A DNA stretch of 16,907 nt from JAULUH01 sp032111745. GTDB taxonomy: Bacteria; Chloroflexota; Anaerolineae; JAAEKA01. How positions within the stretch are numbered: position 1 is the first letter of the stretch; every line of letters begins with the position of its first letter. Both the position numbers and the translations under genes were made by a program. This document shows, piece after piece, positions 6,614 to 14,668 of the stretch. The stretch lies in assembly GCA_032111745.1 (NCBI GenBank), contig JAULUH010000538.1, positions 1-16,907 of the forward strand, read 5' to 3'. The notes beneath the pieces are model-generated. The model was not told where the DNA came from. It saw only the letters and a list, made by a program, of their open reading frames with translations, and ran no database searches.

Positions 6614-6679
6614 GTGGGAGCGGGGAGACCCCGCCCCTACGAATGGTATCGTCGATGGGCGGGGAGACCCCGCCCCTAC
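6614..6679. repeat. Two adjacent copies of a GGCGGGGAGACCCCGCC hairpin
   Basis: Copy 1 (6614-6640) and copy 2 (6657-6679) both read G-rich, AGA, then CCCCGCCCCTAC. Copy 2 has a perfect GGGCGGGG/CCCCGCCC stem around a 3-base loop; copy 1 has GGGAGCGGGG on the left arm, which pairs imperfectly. The pair sits between the DUF333 lipoprotein stop and the pepD start and has the look of a REP-like family amplified in tandem. No T-run follows. Confidence 0.8.
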
Positions 6680-6709
6680 ACAGATGCGATGGCACCGGGC
6701 GGTGGCCGG

Positions 6710-7705
6710 CTATCGCCAGACCGTGCGAATGGGCACCATAGCAGACTCCAGCACGGTCAAGTCCGGCATGCTGCCCGTCAGCACCGCCCACGAAGCCATC
6801 CAGACCGCGCCGGGCTGGAGGTCGCCCAGGATCACCACCTGCTGGCTGGGGTCCGGGCTGGGACACAGGTAGTTGATGCGCTCGTCGCCCACCCCTCCCG
6901 TGGCGCCAGTGGCAAACTCGCACACCGTCCCGTCGGGCAACTCGACCAGCCAGGCGTGCCCGGTTGTGTCCGCTGGCACCTCGGGCGGCGGCAAGGGCTC
7001 GGTCAGGGTGAGGGCAAAACTCACGGTTGGTGTCACCGGGCTGGCACCACAGATCACGCTGTCGTCCTGGGAGAAGCAGGGATCGTAGATGTCATTGCCC
7101 ACCATGCAACGCCAGGCGTCCTCCCGCCAGACCGCCAGCGAGCTGGTCCAGCAGTCCCCCTCGCGCGGCTCGCCAGTGGGCGGGCCCGGTGTGTAGGTGA
7201 TGACCTGGGTTGCGGTAATGGTCGCAGTTGGTGTAGTCTCGGCGGGCGGCGCAGCCGTCGAGGCATCACACGTGCCGTTGTAGTAGGCCCAGACATCACA
7301 GGTCGCCCCGTTCGCCAACGTGCAGGTGCCCTGCTCGTCCTCCGCGCCGCTGTTTCCGGTGATGGCATAGGTGCCGCCGGTGATGGCGCAGTAGCGCGCG
7401 GCCGGGGTCACGTAGCCCGTGACCTTGACCCCGCCCACCGGGCAGTCCCCGCGCAGCAGGGCCCACTCCTCGCACTGCCGGTTGTCCTCGAAGTAGCAGA
7501 CACCGAACTGGCCCCCATCCCCGCGCTCCTCGATCTCTAGGGTACCGCCCTGCTCGATGCAGTTCACCGACGCAGGGTTGGCCATCGCAGCGGAGCTCGG
7601 TTGCGCTTGAGATGGCGGCTGGGATGGAGCCAGCGGCGGGTAGCAGGCTCCAACCAGCAGGGCTGCCAGGGCCAGCGTCACTGTGATTGCGCGTAGGTGT
7701 TTCAT
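6710..7705 (-). CDS. Lipoprotein with two DUF333 domains and a novel C-terminal domain
   Basis: A 331-residue protein. The start at 7705 is chosen over the upstream in-frame one at 7747 because MKHLRAITVTLALAALLVGAC gives a lipoprotein signal (C21) and AAGGAG lies eight bases before this ATG. Residues 41-88 form a DUF333 domain (MANPASVNCIEQGG ... CEEWALLRGDC) and 101-147 a second, more divergent one. DUF333 is a small cysteine-rich secreted domain of unknown function, sometimes called hemolysin-inhibitor-like. Residues 156-331 are a cysteine-containing domain (REGDCWTSSLAVWREDAW, DPCF, SVICG, TGATGGVGDERINY, CPSPDP) found again, about two-thirds identical by eye, at the end of the S9 peptidase fusion at 9759-13856. 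The role is unknown; a cell-surface location is expected. Confidence 0.85.
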   Translation of the reverse strand: MKHLRAITVTLALAALLVGACYPPLAPSQPPSQAQPSSAAMANPASVNCIEQGGTLEIEERGDGGQFGVCYFEDNRQCEEWALLRGDCPVGGVKVTGYVTPAARYCAITGGTYAITGNSGAEDEQGTCTLANGATCDVWAYYNGTCDASTAAPPAETTPTATITATQVITYTPGPPTGEPREGDCWTSSLAVWREDAWRCMVGNDIYDPCFSQDDSVICGASPVTPTVSFALTLTEPLPPPEVPADTTGHAWLVELPDGTVCEFATGATGGVGDERINYLCPSPDPSQQVVILGDLQPGAVWMASWAVLTGSMPDLTVLESAMVPIRTVWR

Positions 7706-7735
7706 GTGTATCGCTCCTTGGGAAATGTCACGGAC

Positions 7736-7755
7736 AGGCCAGCACACGCTGGCCT
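7736..7755. repeat. Small hairpin between gldA and the DUF333 lipoprotein gene
   Basis: AGGCCAGC (7736-7743) and GCTGGCCT (7748-7755) form a perfect 8-bp stem with loop ACAC. It overlaps the end of gldA by two bases. With the outer GTAGG...CTGTCCGTG context on the minus strand it resembles a dispersed repeat; it is not a classical terminator. Confidence 0.55.
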
Positions 7756-8854
7756 ACGCGTTGTTGAGGCTCTTCCGATGTTCTCCGATGGCGTTGGCCG
7801 CCAGCATGGCCTGCAGGACACTTGCCGGCGTGATCTCGCCCGCTTCGTGATGGATGGGTTGTTCGGGGGCACAGGCTCTTTCCGCAACCAGCATCAGCCG
7901 GTTGCGGTCGACACCCTGCAGGCCGATGTCCGCCAGCGTGGTAGGCAGGCCTACCTCCTCACAAAAGGCGTATACGACGGCCGTTTCCTCTGGCGAGGCA
8001 TCGGCAACTTGCAGCCCGGTCAGCACACCATAGGCCACCTTCTCACCGTGGTAATAGGCATGGGTTTCCTCTAGCGCCGTGAGTCCGTTGTGAACGGCAT
8101 GAGCGGTCGCCAGGCCGCCGCTTTCAAAGCCGAGGCCGCTTAACAGGGTATTGGCCTCCACGATGTGCTCCAGAGCCGGCGTGACAAGATGCTGCTCGGC
8201 CGCGATCTTCGCGCTGGCGCCATGTTGGAGCAAGGTGTCATAGCAGAGCCTGGCGAGGCTGAAAGCAGCCGGTGTGCCGAGCCCACCGCACTCGTTGCGC
8301 GATTGCGTCCGATGGCAGGACTCTGCCTCGAACCATGTGGACAGGGCATCGCCCATGCCCGCCACGAGGAAACGCACGGGGGCATTGGCGATGATCTGCG
8401 TATCGACGAGTACGGCCGCCGGGTTGGAGGTTTGATAGTACACCCGTTCAAATACGCCCTGCTCGGAATACAGCACGGCACAGCCACTACAGGGCGCATC
8501 GGTCGAGGCGATCGTGGGAACGATCAGGACAGGGATGCCTGCGCGGTCCGCGGCGATCTTCGCGGTGTCGATGGTCTTGCCGCCACCCATGCCCACCAAG
8601 ACATCCACGTTCTTGTCGCGAATGGCTGCAGCCACTCTGGACAGCTCTCTTTCACAACACTCTCCGCCAAATCCTTCGACGAGTAGAGCGTGCGCGTCCA
8701 GGTCCAGGCCGCTATCGGGCAGGACTCTCTTGTGCACCGTGGGCGAGGCAAGGATCAGCCCCTGCGTGCCAAACAGCTTGACCAGGGCAGGCAGTTGGTC
8801 GAGGGCACCCGCGCCCTGAACATATTTGCCGGGAAACTGGAGCTTGTTCAGCAT
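7754..8854 (-). CDS. gldA: Glycerol dehydrogenase
   Basis: A 366-residue protein of normal length for the NAD-dependent, zinc-containing glycerol dehydrogenases, which oxidise glycerol to dihydroxyacetone in the cytoplasm. The NAD-binding loop is MGGGKTIDTAK (89-99). Zinc ligands by family comparison are D169 (GMGDALSTWFEA), H252 (TAHAVHNGLT) and H269 (YYHGEKVAYG). Other hallmarks are VPTIASTDAPCSG (112-124) and ESGGLATAHAVHN. The ATG is preceded by an excellent AGGAGG six bases upstream. It is the only cytosolic enzyme in a run of lipoprotein genes, and dihydroxyacetone kinase or glycerol uptake genes are absent nearby, so its placement is not explained by pathway. Related family activities (other polyol dehydrogenases) cannot be ruled out. 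Confidence 0.93.
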   Translation of the reverse strand: MLNKLQFPGKYVQGAGALDQLPALVKLFGTQGLILASPTVHKRVLPDSGLDLDAHALLVEGFGGECCERELSRVAAAIRDKNVDVLVGMGGGKTIDTAKIAADRAGIPVLIVPTIASTDAPCSGCAVLYSEQGVFERVYYQTSNPAAVLVDTQIIANAPVRFLVAGMGDALSTWFEAESCHRTQSRNECGGLGTPAAFSLARLCYDTLLQHGASAKIAAEQHLVTPALEHIVEANTLLSGLGFESGGLATAHAVHNGLTALEETHAYYHGEKVAYGVLTGLQVADASPEETAVVYAFCEEVGLPTTLADIGLQGVDRNRLMLVAERACAPEQPIHHEAGEITPASVLQAMLAANAIGEHRKSLNNA

Positions 8855-8960
8855 GGAATTCCTCCTGGGTGCTAGACTCGATTGCTAATGGGCGATAGGT
8901 TGCTCATCCCCTGCTTGCATCTATTCTCTCAGCGCTGGGGCAGCAAAGGTGCAACACAGG

Positions 8961-9650
8961 TCAGATACTCTGCTCGCTACAGCTCATGGAAGTAGGATTG
9001 GCCATACCCGCCGTGCTCTGCGCGCAGTTGAGAGTGACGGTATAGAGTTGTTGCGCAGGCGTCACCTCACAGGTCGAGATCGGCTGGTCATCCGGGCAAT
9101 TGGCGGAGGCGTCGGGATGCCAAATGGCTCCGGCCATGCACACCTGGTTGCCCTGGCGGAACCCAGCGCCGATGCCTGTGGGGCCACCGGCCGCCAGCAT
9201 CGGATCCTCCTGCCACCCCTGCGCTTCCAGCATATCTGCCAGCGTGCTGACCACCGCATCCGGGCTGGCGAACTGCTCGCCTGTGCCCGTAGCAGTCGCC
9301 TGGCATCCGGTGCCGGTTTCGCCGCTGACGGGATCGGTGATCGGTGCCTCTTCCTGCGTCACCGCCACATCCAGCACCTGCGCCATGTCCTGGGCTAGCT
9401 GCGCGCACATCTCGGGATCAAGAGGCACCAGGACCAGCGCTGGCGGTGGCGCGGATGGGACGGCCGTCGGAGCGACCTCAACTTCGGGCACCGCGGTCGA
9501 GATCGCGCTTGCCGTGGGGGATAGCGCTTCCTCGGCAACAGGAGCCATGGTAGCTGTCTGCACCGGCTGCACCACGGGAGCCACACAGCCTGCTAACAGA
9601 AGAGCCGTCGCAGCCAAGAGTGGCGTGATGAGGGCGAGTCTGACGTTCAT
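8961..9650 (-). CDS. Lipoprotein of unknown function with a cut-off DUF333 start at its end
   Basis: A 229-residue protein with a classic lipobox LAGC (C22), then a Pro/Thr/Ser/Ala-rich linker to about residue 70. A compact region at about 75-212 with cysteines (C82, C116, C171, C185, C194, C209) is not recognised; phrases such as GIGAGFRQGNQVCMAGAIWHPD may be family markers. Residues 216-227 (MANPTSMSCSEQ) match the start of a DUF333 domain, as in MANPASVNCIEQ of the 6710-7705 protein, but two codons later the frame stops. No DUF333 continuation is seen in the other frames downstream. An AGGAGG lies ten bases before the ATG. It lies between gldA and the S9 fusion gene, on the same strand. 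The 8855-8960 gap after it shows nothing. Confidence 0.8.
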   Translation of the reverse strand: MNVRLALITPLLAATALLLAGCVAPVVQPVQTATMAPVAEEALSPTASAISTAVPEVEVAPTAVPSAPPPALVLVPLDPEMCAQLAQDMAQVLDVAVTQEEAPITDPVSGETGTGCQATATGTGEQFASPDAVVSTLADMLEAQGWQEDPMLAAGGPTGIGAGFRQGNQVCMAGAIWHPDASANCPDDQPISTCEVTPAQQLYTVTLNCAQSTAGMANPTSMSCSEQSI

Positions 9651-9758
9651 GGTTGTTCATCCTCCTGGCCGATAAGATGAGCAGCGACTTGCGCTTGCCC
9701 AACCGAAGCGGGAGCTCCTAGCATGGTGCGCCAGCAATCGGCTGGCCAGCCCTTCCAA

Positions 9759-12700
9759 CTATCGCCAAACCGTACGGAGGGGGACCTCCGCCCAGTCCAG
9801 GATCATGAGGCTGGCCATGCCGCCCGCAAACACCGCCCGGTGGGCCATAGTCACCAGGCCCGGCTTGAGGTCGCCCAGGAGTGCGACATAGAGTTCCGGA
9901 TCCGGGCTGGGGCACCAGTAGTTGATGCGCTCGTCGCCCACGCCGCCGGTCGCGCCAGTGGCAAAGCCACACAACGTGCCGTCTGCTAGTTCCACCCACC
10001 AGGCGTGCCCGGCCGGGTTCTCATGCACTACTGGCGCAGGCAATGGCTCGGTCAGCCTGAGCTCGAAGCTTACGGTTGGCGAGATGGGACTGTCGACGCA
10101 GATCACGCTATCGTCACTGTCGTCTGCAGAGAAGCAGGGATCACCTTCGGTGCAGTGCCAGGCGTCCTCGCGCCAGACCACCAACGAGCTCGTATCGCAG
10201 CTGCCCTCGCGCGGCTCGCCCGTGGGCGGCCCTGGCGCGTAGGTGATGACTTGGGTGGCCGTGATGGTCACCGATGGTGTTGTCTCTGCAGGCTGCGCCA
10301 GCGGCGGTTGCAGAGGCTGGGTACTGGTCATGCCACGCGCTGCCACCGGCGAAGGTCGCCAATCTGGATTGAAATCGCCTGCCGCCGGGCTGTTGCTCAA
10401 GTTGGTGAGCTGCGTGCCGTCGGCGCGCATCAGATAAACTTCCGGATTACCGTCGCGGTACGAGTGGAAAGCGATCCAGTTGCCGTCAGGCGACCAGGCC
10501 GGCGCCTCATCATCTTCAGGATCACTGGTCAGGTTGTGCAGATCGCTGCCGTCCACGTTGATCACCGCAATGTCGGTTTGGCCGCGTTGATTGAAGGCTA
10601 TTTGGCGACCATCCGGCGACCAGGCTGGCTCCAAGCTGTAGTCCGGACCGCCAGTCAGCTGGCGGATGGCCGAACCATCCGACTGCATCACGTATACTTC
10701 ATACAGTAACTCAACGTTCTGGTCCGAACCGAAAGCGATCTGAGCGCCGTCGGGGGACCACGCCGGGTACCACTCGTACGCTGAGCCGCTGGTCAGGCGG
10801 TGTGGGTTCGAGCCGTCGGCGTCCATCACGTAGATAGCGCTCTGGCCTTTGTCTGTGATGGCAAAGGCGATCTGCCTACCGTCCGGGGACCAGTCTGCGT
10901 TCCTCTCGTTGAGCGACGGCGTGTTGGTGAGGTTGATCTTTCCCGTGCCATCTCCATTGATGAGGCAGATATCGGAATTCGAGGGAGTCCAACAGGAGTA
11001 GGCGACCCGCGTGCCATCCGGAGACCAGGAGCCGTCATAGCTATAGCTGCCCGCCTCGCTGTAAGTCAAGCGGCGGACGCCGGTACCATCAGAGGCCATC
11101 ACGTACAGATCCTGGCCGTCTCCGCCACGGCTCGAGTCGAAGACGAGCTGGCCAGCGCCGCCTCCCACGGGCGCGGTACTCGTGTCGGCAGCAACTGCGG
11201 AGACGGGAGCGGCAGAAGATGCACCCAGGCAGCGTTCAAGATAGTCGGCGCTGGCCGATAGCGCGGCGACCAGCCCATCACCCGTGAAGCTGTGGCTTAG
11301 CGTCGGCAGCGGGATGAAGTCGAACAGCTTGTCGTTCGCCTCCAGCGCCTGGATGAAGTTCACAGTGTTCTGCAGGTGGACGTTGGTGTCTTGCAGGCCG
11401 TGGATCAGCAGCGGCCGGGCCTGCATTTGGCCGGCCACGTCGATCAGGTTGGTGGCGGAGTAGCCCTCGGGGTTCTGGTCCGGCGTGCGCATGTAGCGCT
11501 CGGTGTAGATGGTGTCGTAGTAGCTCCAGTCGGTGGGTGGCGCGCCGGCCACGCCGCAGCGAAAGACCTCAGGAGCATGCAGCAGTGCGTAGAGGGTCAT
11601 GTACCCTCCAAAGGACTTGCCGTCGGTGCCGATACGGCTGGCATCGACGTACGGCAGGGTCTGCAGGTAGTCGATGCCGGCCAGCTGGTCCTCCAGGGCA
11701 ACCTTGCCCAGTTCCCCAAAGACCGGCGACTCGAAGGCGTGCCCGCGACCGAAGCCGCCCCGGTTGTCCAGCCGCCACACCAGGAAGCCCTCCTGCGTGT
11801 AGAGCACGTCGCGCTCGATGATGTTGAAGATATTGGTGGTGCCGTAGCGGTTGGAGACCATCTGCAGGCCCGGACCGCCATACCAGTGGACCACCACCGG
11901 GTACTGCTGTGCGGGATCGAAGCCCTCCGGCTTGACTAGCTGGGCGTACAGGTCGGTCCCGTCAGCAGCCTGGACGGTCAAGAACTCGCGTGTCACCTGG
12001 GGCAGGTCCAGGGCCGGTCCCGCGGCCTCGTCCAGCACCGCCGTGCCGCTGCCGTCGGTTTTCACCATCTGCGTCACCGGTGGGGTGTCGACGTCGGAGA
12101 CCTGGTCCACCAGGTATTGGCCGTCAGCGGACAGGGCCGAGAGATGGAATCCTGGCTGCTGCGACACCTGTTCCAGCTGGCCGTCGCCGATGTTGACACG
12201 GTCGATCTGCCGCTCCAGCGGGCTGGTCCGGATGGTGGTGAAATAGGCCCACGTTCCGGCCGGATCGACATGGACCGGCCGGCCGGGGGTGAGCAGGTTC
12301 CAGGCCGAGCTATCAATCATCCAGTCGCCCTGGGTCAGCTGGCGAACCAGGGTGCCATCGGCAGCATAGAGGTAGAGGTGCATGAAGCCATCGCGCTCGG
12401 ACAGCCAGAGGAACTGGCCGCCGTCGCCAAGGAAGATGGGAGCCGCGTAGCGATCCTCGTTGATCCAGTCGGAGGCTGTTTCCGTGATGAGAGTCCGGGT
12501 CTCGCCGCTTTGCGGAGTCCACATGTTCAGGGCCAGCTCGGTGTGGTCGCGGTTCACCGTCATGTAGAGCGCGTGGTTGGAGTCCGGCGTCCAGGTGAAG
12601 AGGGGCAGGACGTACTCGGCGTCCTCAGACAGTGGAAGCTCCAGCGGCGGCGCCAGCGCACCTGGGGTCAGCGCGTGCAGCGAGGCCACCGGGTTCGCGG

Positions 12701-13856
12701 TGCCGGCCGTCGGATAGTGGGTGTAGCTGACGGCCGCCGGCACTGGCCGGTAATCGGTGGTCGGGTCGAGCTGGACGCCGGTCTCGTCCAGCTGTAGGTA
12801 GATCAGCCAATTGCTATCGGGAGACCAGGCGTAGGCCGGCTGAGCCGCGCGCGTCGCCAGCTCCTCGTTGTACACCCAGTCCAGCGCGCCGTTGAAGACG
12901 GTCTCGCCGCCATCGGTGGTCAGGCGCTGGACCTGGCCGTCGTCGATGCCCACCAGGTAGAGGTCGTTGTCCTGCACGTAGGAGACCCGCGTGCCGTCGG
13001 GCGTGAACATCACGCTGGTCTTGGGGCTGCCGCCCTCGGCCAGCGACATCAGGTCGCCTGTGGCGACGTCTAGCAGCCACAGGGCCTCGTCACCGGTCAA
13101 GAGTATCCTATCCGCACCAGGCGACCACTCGGCCGAGGCAACGTCGAGGTTGCCGGGCGCCTGGGTGGAGTCAAGGAGAAGCCGCTTGTCGCCACTGGTG
13201 GCGTCGTATAGCCACAGCATATCCACCTCGTCCTGGGGTTCCAAATAGGCCAGCAGGGCCCCGACAGGGCTCCAGCTGAAACTTGAGGGGCTGGGGCCGA
13301 CCAGGGCATTGGGCGAGGTGAGCATCCGTGCGGTCAGTGGGGCCGTGGTTGGCGCCGATAGAGCCTGGCTGGTTTCCCCAGGCGGAAAGCTCAACGTGGA
13401 TAGGACCTCCAGGACCAGGTCATGGCTGGCCGGGTCCGCGTTGTTGGTACGGGCCTCGGCAGAGAAGCTGGTAGCCTCCAGTTGCTTGTTGATCTGGGTC
13501 CAGAGCTCGGTCCCGTCGGCGTTCCTGGCGTAGCAGGCGGACAGCTCACCCTCTGCCACCTGGACGGTGGTATAGCCTTGCGGGCACGCGCCGCCGAAAC
13601 CCACGCCCCAGTGCAGATTCACCTCCCCTTCGCTTCCCTGGACGACGACCGTCTGGAACGTCTCCCCGGGTTGCTGCGAAAGCTCTTCCTCGCTCCAGGT
13701 AGCAGGATAGCGGATGCTGAACCCCACCGGATTGGTGTAGGTCTGCCAGGCCTCCGGCACTGGCAGCGTGGATGTGGGAAGCGCCGCCGGCACCGGTGTG
13801 CAGGCCGCAGATAGAAACAGAAGGAAAACCAGGCTGAAGATGAGGTACGTTTTCAC
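9759..13856 (-). CDS. Lipoprotein: DPP-IV-like S9 peptidase fused to TolB propeller and novel C-domain
   Basis: A 1365-residue protein. GTG at 13856 is chosen because it directly begins a lipoprotein signal (MKTYLIFSLVFLLFLSAAC); the longer frame would need a TTG and add 15 residues before the signal. Domains: a small PsbP-like module at about 35-155; a DPP-IV-type beta-propeller at about 185-620 with the paired glutamates DWVYNEEL (E331, E332) that bind the substrate N-terminus in this family; and an alpha/beta-hydrolase domain with GKSFGGY (Ser748), GLQDTNVH (Asp823) and LSHSFT (His855). A TolB-like propeller follows at about 897-1168 with five repeats such as PAWSPDG.QIAF. Finally, residues 1190-1365 match the end of the DUF333 lipoprotein. 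By family the enzyme removes N-terminal dipeptides, preferably after proline; the peptidase-propeller-C-domain order is unusual. The ribosome binding site (AAAGGGA) is moderate. Confidence 0.9.
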   Translation of the reverse strand: MKTYLIFSLVFLLFLSAACTPVPAALPTSTLPVPEAWQTYTNPVGFSIRYPATWSEEELSQQPGETFQTVVVQGSEGEVNLHWGVGFGGACPQGYTTVQVAEGELSACYARNADGTELWTQINKQLEATSFSAEARTNNADPASHDLVLEVLSTLSFPPGETSQALSAPTTAPLTARMLTSPNALVGPSPSSFSWSPVGALLAYLEPQDEVDMLWLYDATSGDKRLLLDSTQAPGNLDVASAEWSPGADRILLTGDEALWLLDVATGDLMSLAEGGSPKTSVMFTPDGTRVSYVQDNDLYLVGIDDGQVQRLTTDGGETVFNGALDWVYNEELATRAAQPAYAWSPDSNWLIYLQLDETGVQLDPTTDYRPVPAAVSYTHYPTAGTANPVASLHALTPGALAPPLELPLSEDAEYVLPLFTWTPDSNHALYMTVNRDHTELALNMWTPQSGETRTLITETASDWINEDRYAAPIFLGDGGQFLWLSERDGFMHLYLYAADGTLVRQLTQGDWMIDSSAWNLLTPGRPVHVDPAGTWAYFTTIRTSPLERQIDRVNIGDGQLEQVSQQPGFHLSALSADGQYLVDQVSDVDTPPVTQMVKTDGSGTAVLDEAAGPALDLPQVTREFLTVQAADGTDLYAQLVKPEGFDPAQQYPVVVHWYGGPGLQMVSNRYGTTNIFNIIERDVLYTQEGFLVWRLDNRGGFGRGHAFESPVFGELGKVALEDQLAGIDYLQTLPYVDASRIGTDGKSFGGYMTLYALLHAPEVFRCGVAGAPPTDWSYYDTIYTERYMRTPDQNPEGYSATNLIDVAGQMQARPLLIHGLQDTNVHLQNTVNFIQALEANDKLFDFIPLPTLSHSFTGDGLVAALSASADYLERCLGASSAAPVSAVAADTSTAPVGGGAGQLVFDSSRGGDGQDLYVMASDGTGVRRLTYSEAGSYSYDGSWSPDGTRVAYSCWTPSNSDICLINGDGTGKINLTNTPSLNERNADWSPDGRQIAFAITDKGQSAIYVMDADGSNPHRLTSGSAYEWYPAWSPDGAQIAFGSDQNVELLYEVYVMQSDGSAIRQLTGGPDYSLEPAWSPDGRQIAFNQRGQTDIAVINVDGSDLHNLTSDPEDDEAPAWSPDGNWIAFHSYRDGNPEVYLMRADGTQLTNLSNSPAAGDFNPDWRPSPVAARGMTSTQPLQPPLAQPAETTPSVTITATQVITYAPGPPTGEPREGSCDTSSLVVWREDAWHCTEGDPCFSADDSDDSVICVDSPISPTVSFELRLTEPLPAPVVHENPAGHAWWVELADGTLCGFATGATGGVGDERINYWCPSPDPELYVALLGDLKPGLVTMAHRAVFAGGMASLMILDWAEVPLRTVWR

Positions 13857-13998
13857 AGCGGATCCCTTTCCCGGGCTTCGCCTGGTCAGCGACCTGGCCA
13901 AGCCGCGACTGACAGTTGGATCATAGCCATCGACTCGCGCTGGTTGAGCGACGAGCGAAGCACATCGGGGGGTCAGGCCAGCTCATGTCCCATTCGTA

Positions 13999-14277
13999 TC
14001 ACCCACCGGGACCCTCCTCCTGCCTTTCTCGCGAGATGGCATCTCCGTTGAGCGGAGGTTCACCCTTGTCCGGCGAGTCCCTCGTATCGGCGAGATCAGC
14101 CATCAGGTCGGTGAGAAAAGCAAACAGGGCTTCCTCATCGCCAAAGGCCAGGCGTTCGCCGGTGTGCGGATTCTCCAGGGAAGCGCGCCAGACCGGCAGG
14201 CCACCTCGGCTGCCGGCCTGCCACAGGCGCAGCATATAGGCCACGTAGGTTGGATGCCTGACAGGTTCACCGTCCAT
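13999..14277 (-). CDS. Small conserved protein of unknown function
   Basis: A 92-residue protein. Residues 10-60 (YVAYMLRLWQ ... PVWRASLENPHTGERLAF ... EALFAFLTDLM) match a type of short protein I recall from Chloroflexota genomes; no function is known to me. The C-terminal third is charged and low complexity. The ATG has AAGGT about eight bases upstream and lies 15 bases after the end of the broken GAP-family gene, so it is probably part of the same minus-strand transcript as the CobW gene. The 13857-13998 gap between it and the S9 gene shows no clear promoter or terminator. Confidence 0.7.
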   Translation of the reverse strand: MDGEPVRHPTYVAYMLRLWQAGSRGGLPVWRASLENPHTGERLAFGDEEALFAFLTDLMADLADTRDSPDKGEPPLNGDAISRERQEEGPGG

Positions 14278-14292
14278 GGGAGCGACCTTACG

Positions 14293-14641
14293 CTAGCTGC
14301 CGATCAGGGCGCCAAGTCCTTTGCCCAGCAGCACAAAACCAAATACCAGGCACAGCACCATCATCACAGTGGCGTTGTTGTGGATGAGCCACGCCTTCCA
14401 GCTGTTGAGCATAGGCGTAGCCTTTTCGCCCAGCACGAGGTTGGCCAGCACCGGCGTGGCCACCGTGGTGGAGGCGAGGATAACAAAGATGACCAGCACG
14501 ATGAGGGACTGCGCGGTACTCAGCCCCGCCGCGGCGATGGCGATGCCGGCCCCTGCGGTGAGGGCCAGGTTCGACGATGGGTAGCGGGCTGAGGGCCACG
14601 CCGATGGCCAGGGGTAGAACATCTGCGATAGCGTTTCCCAT
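14293..14641 (-). pseudogene. GAP/Sap-family membrane protein gene with internal deletion and frameshift
   Basis: The remnant has two parts in different frames. Codons 1-23 from ATG 14641 read MGNAIADVLPLAIGVALSPLPIV, the opening of GAP-family (Sap, sulfolipid-addressing-like) membrane proteins. From 14571 a second frame reads 92 residues starting NLALTAGAGIAIAAAGLST and including GEKATPMLNSWKAWLIHNNATVM, the C-terminal half of the same family with three hydrophobic helices. Full-length members are, from memory, about 215-230 residues, so roughly 100 middle residues are missing and the join is out of frame. It starts 27 bases after the CobW-family stop and probably once formed an operon with it. 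An assembly or sequencing error could explain the frameshift but less easily the missing middle. Confidence 0.8.
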
Positions 14642-14668
14642 GGGTTGCTCCCATCTGGTCCTTTCTCG

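Noticed and set aside
7706..7747. Upstream in-frame start giving a 345-residue DUF333 lipoprotein
   Set aside because: It would put 14 residues before the signal peptide and overlaps the hairpin, while the internal ATG has a good ribosome binding site.
13857..13998. Promoter for the S9 fusion gene (TATGAT on the minus strand near 13925)
   Set aside because: No acceptable -35 partner; too weak to report as a feature.
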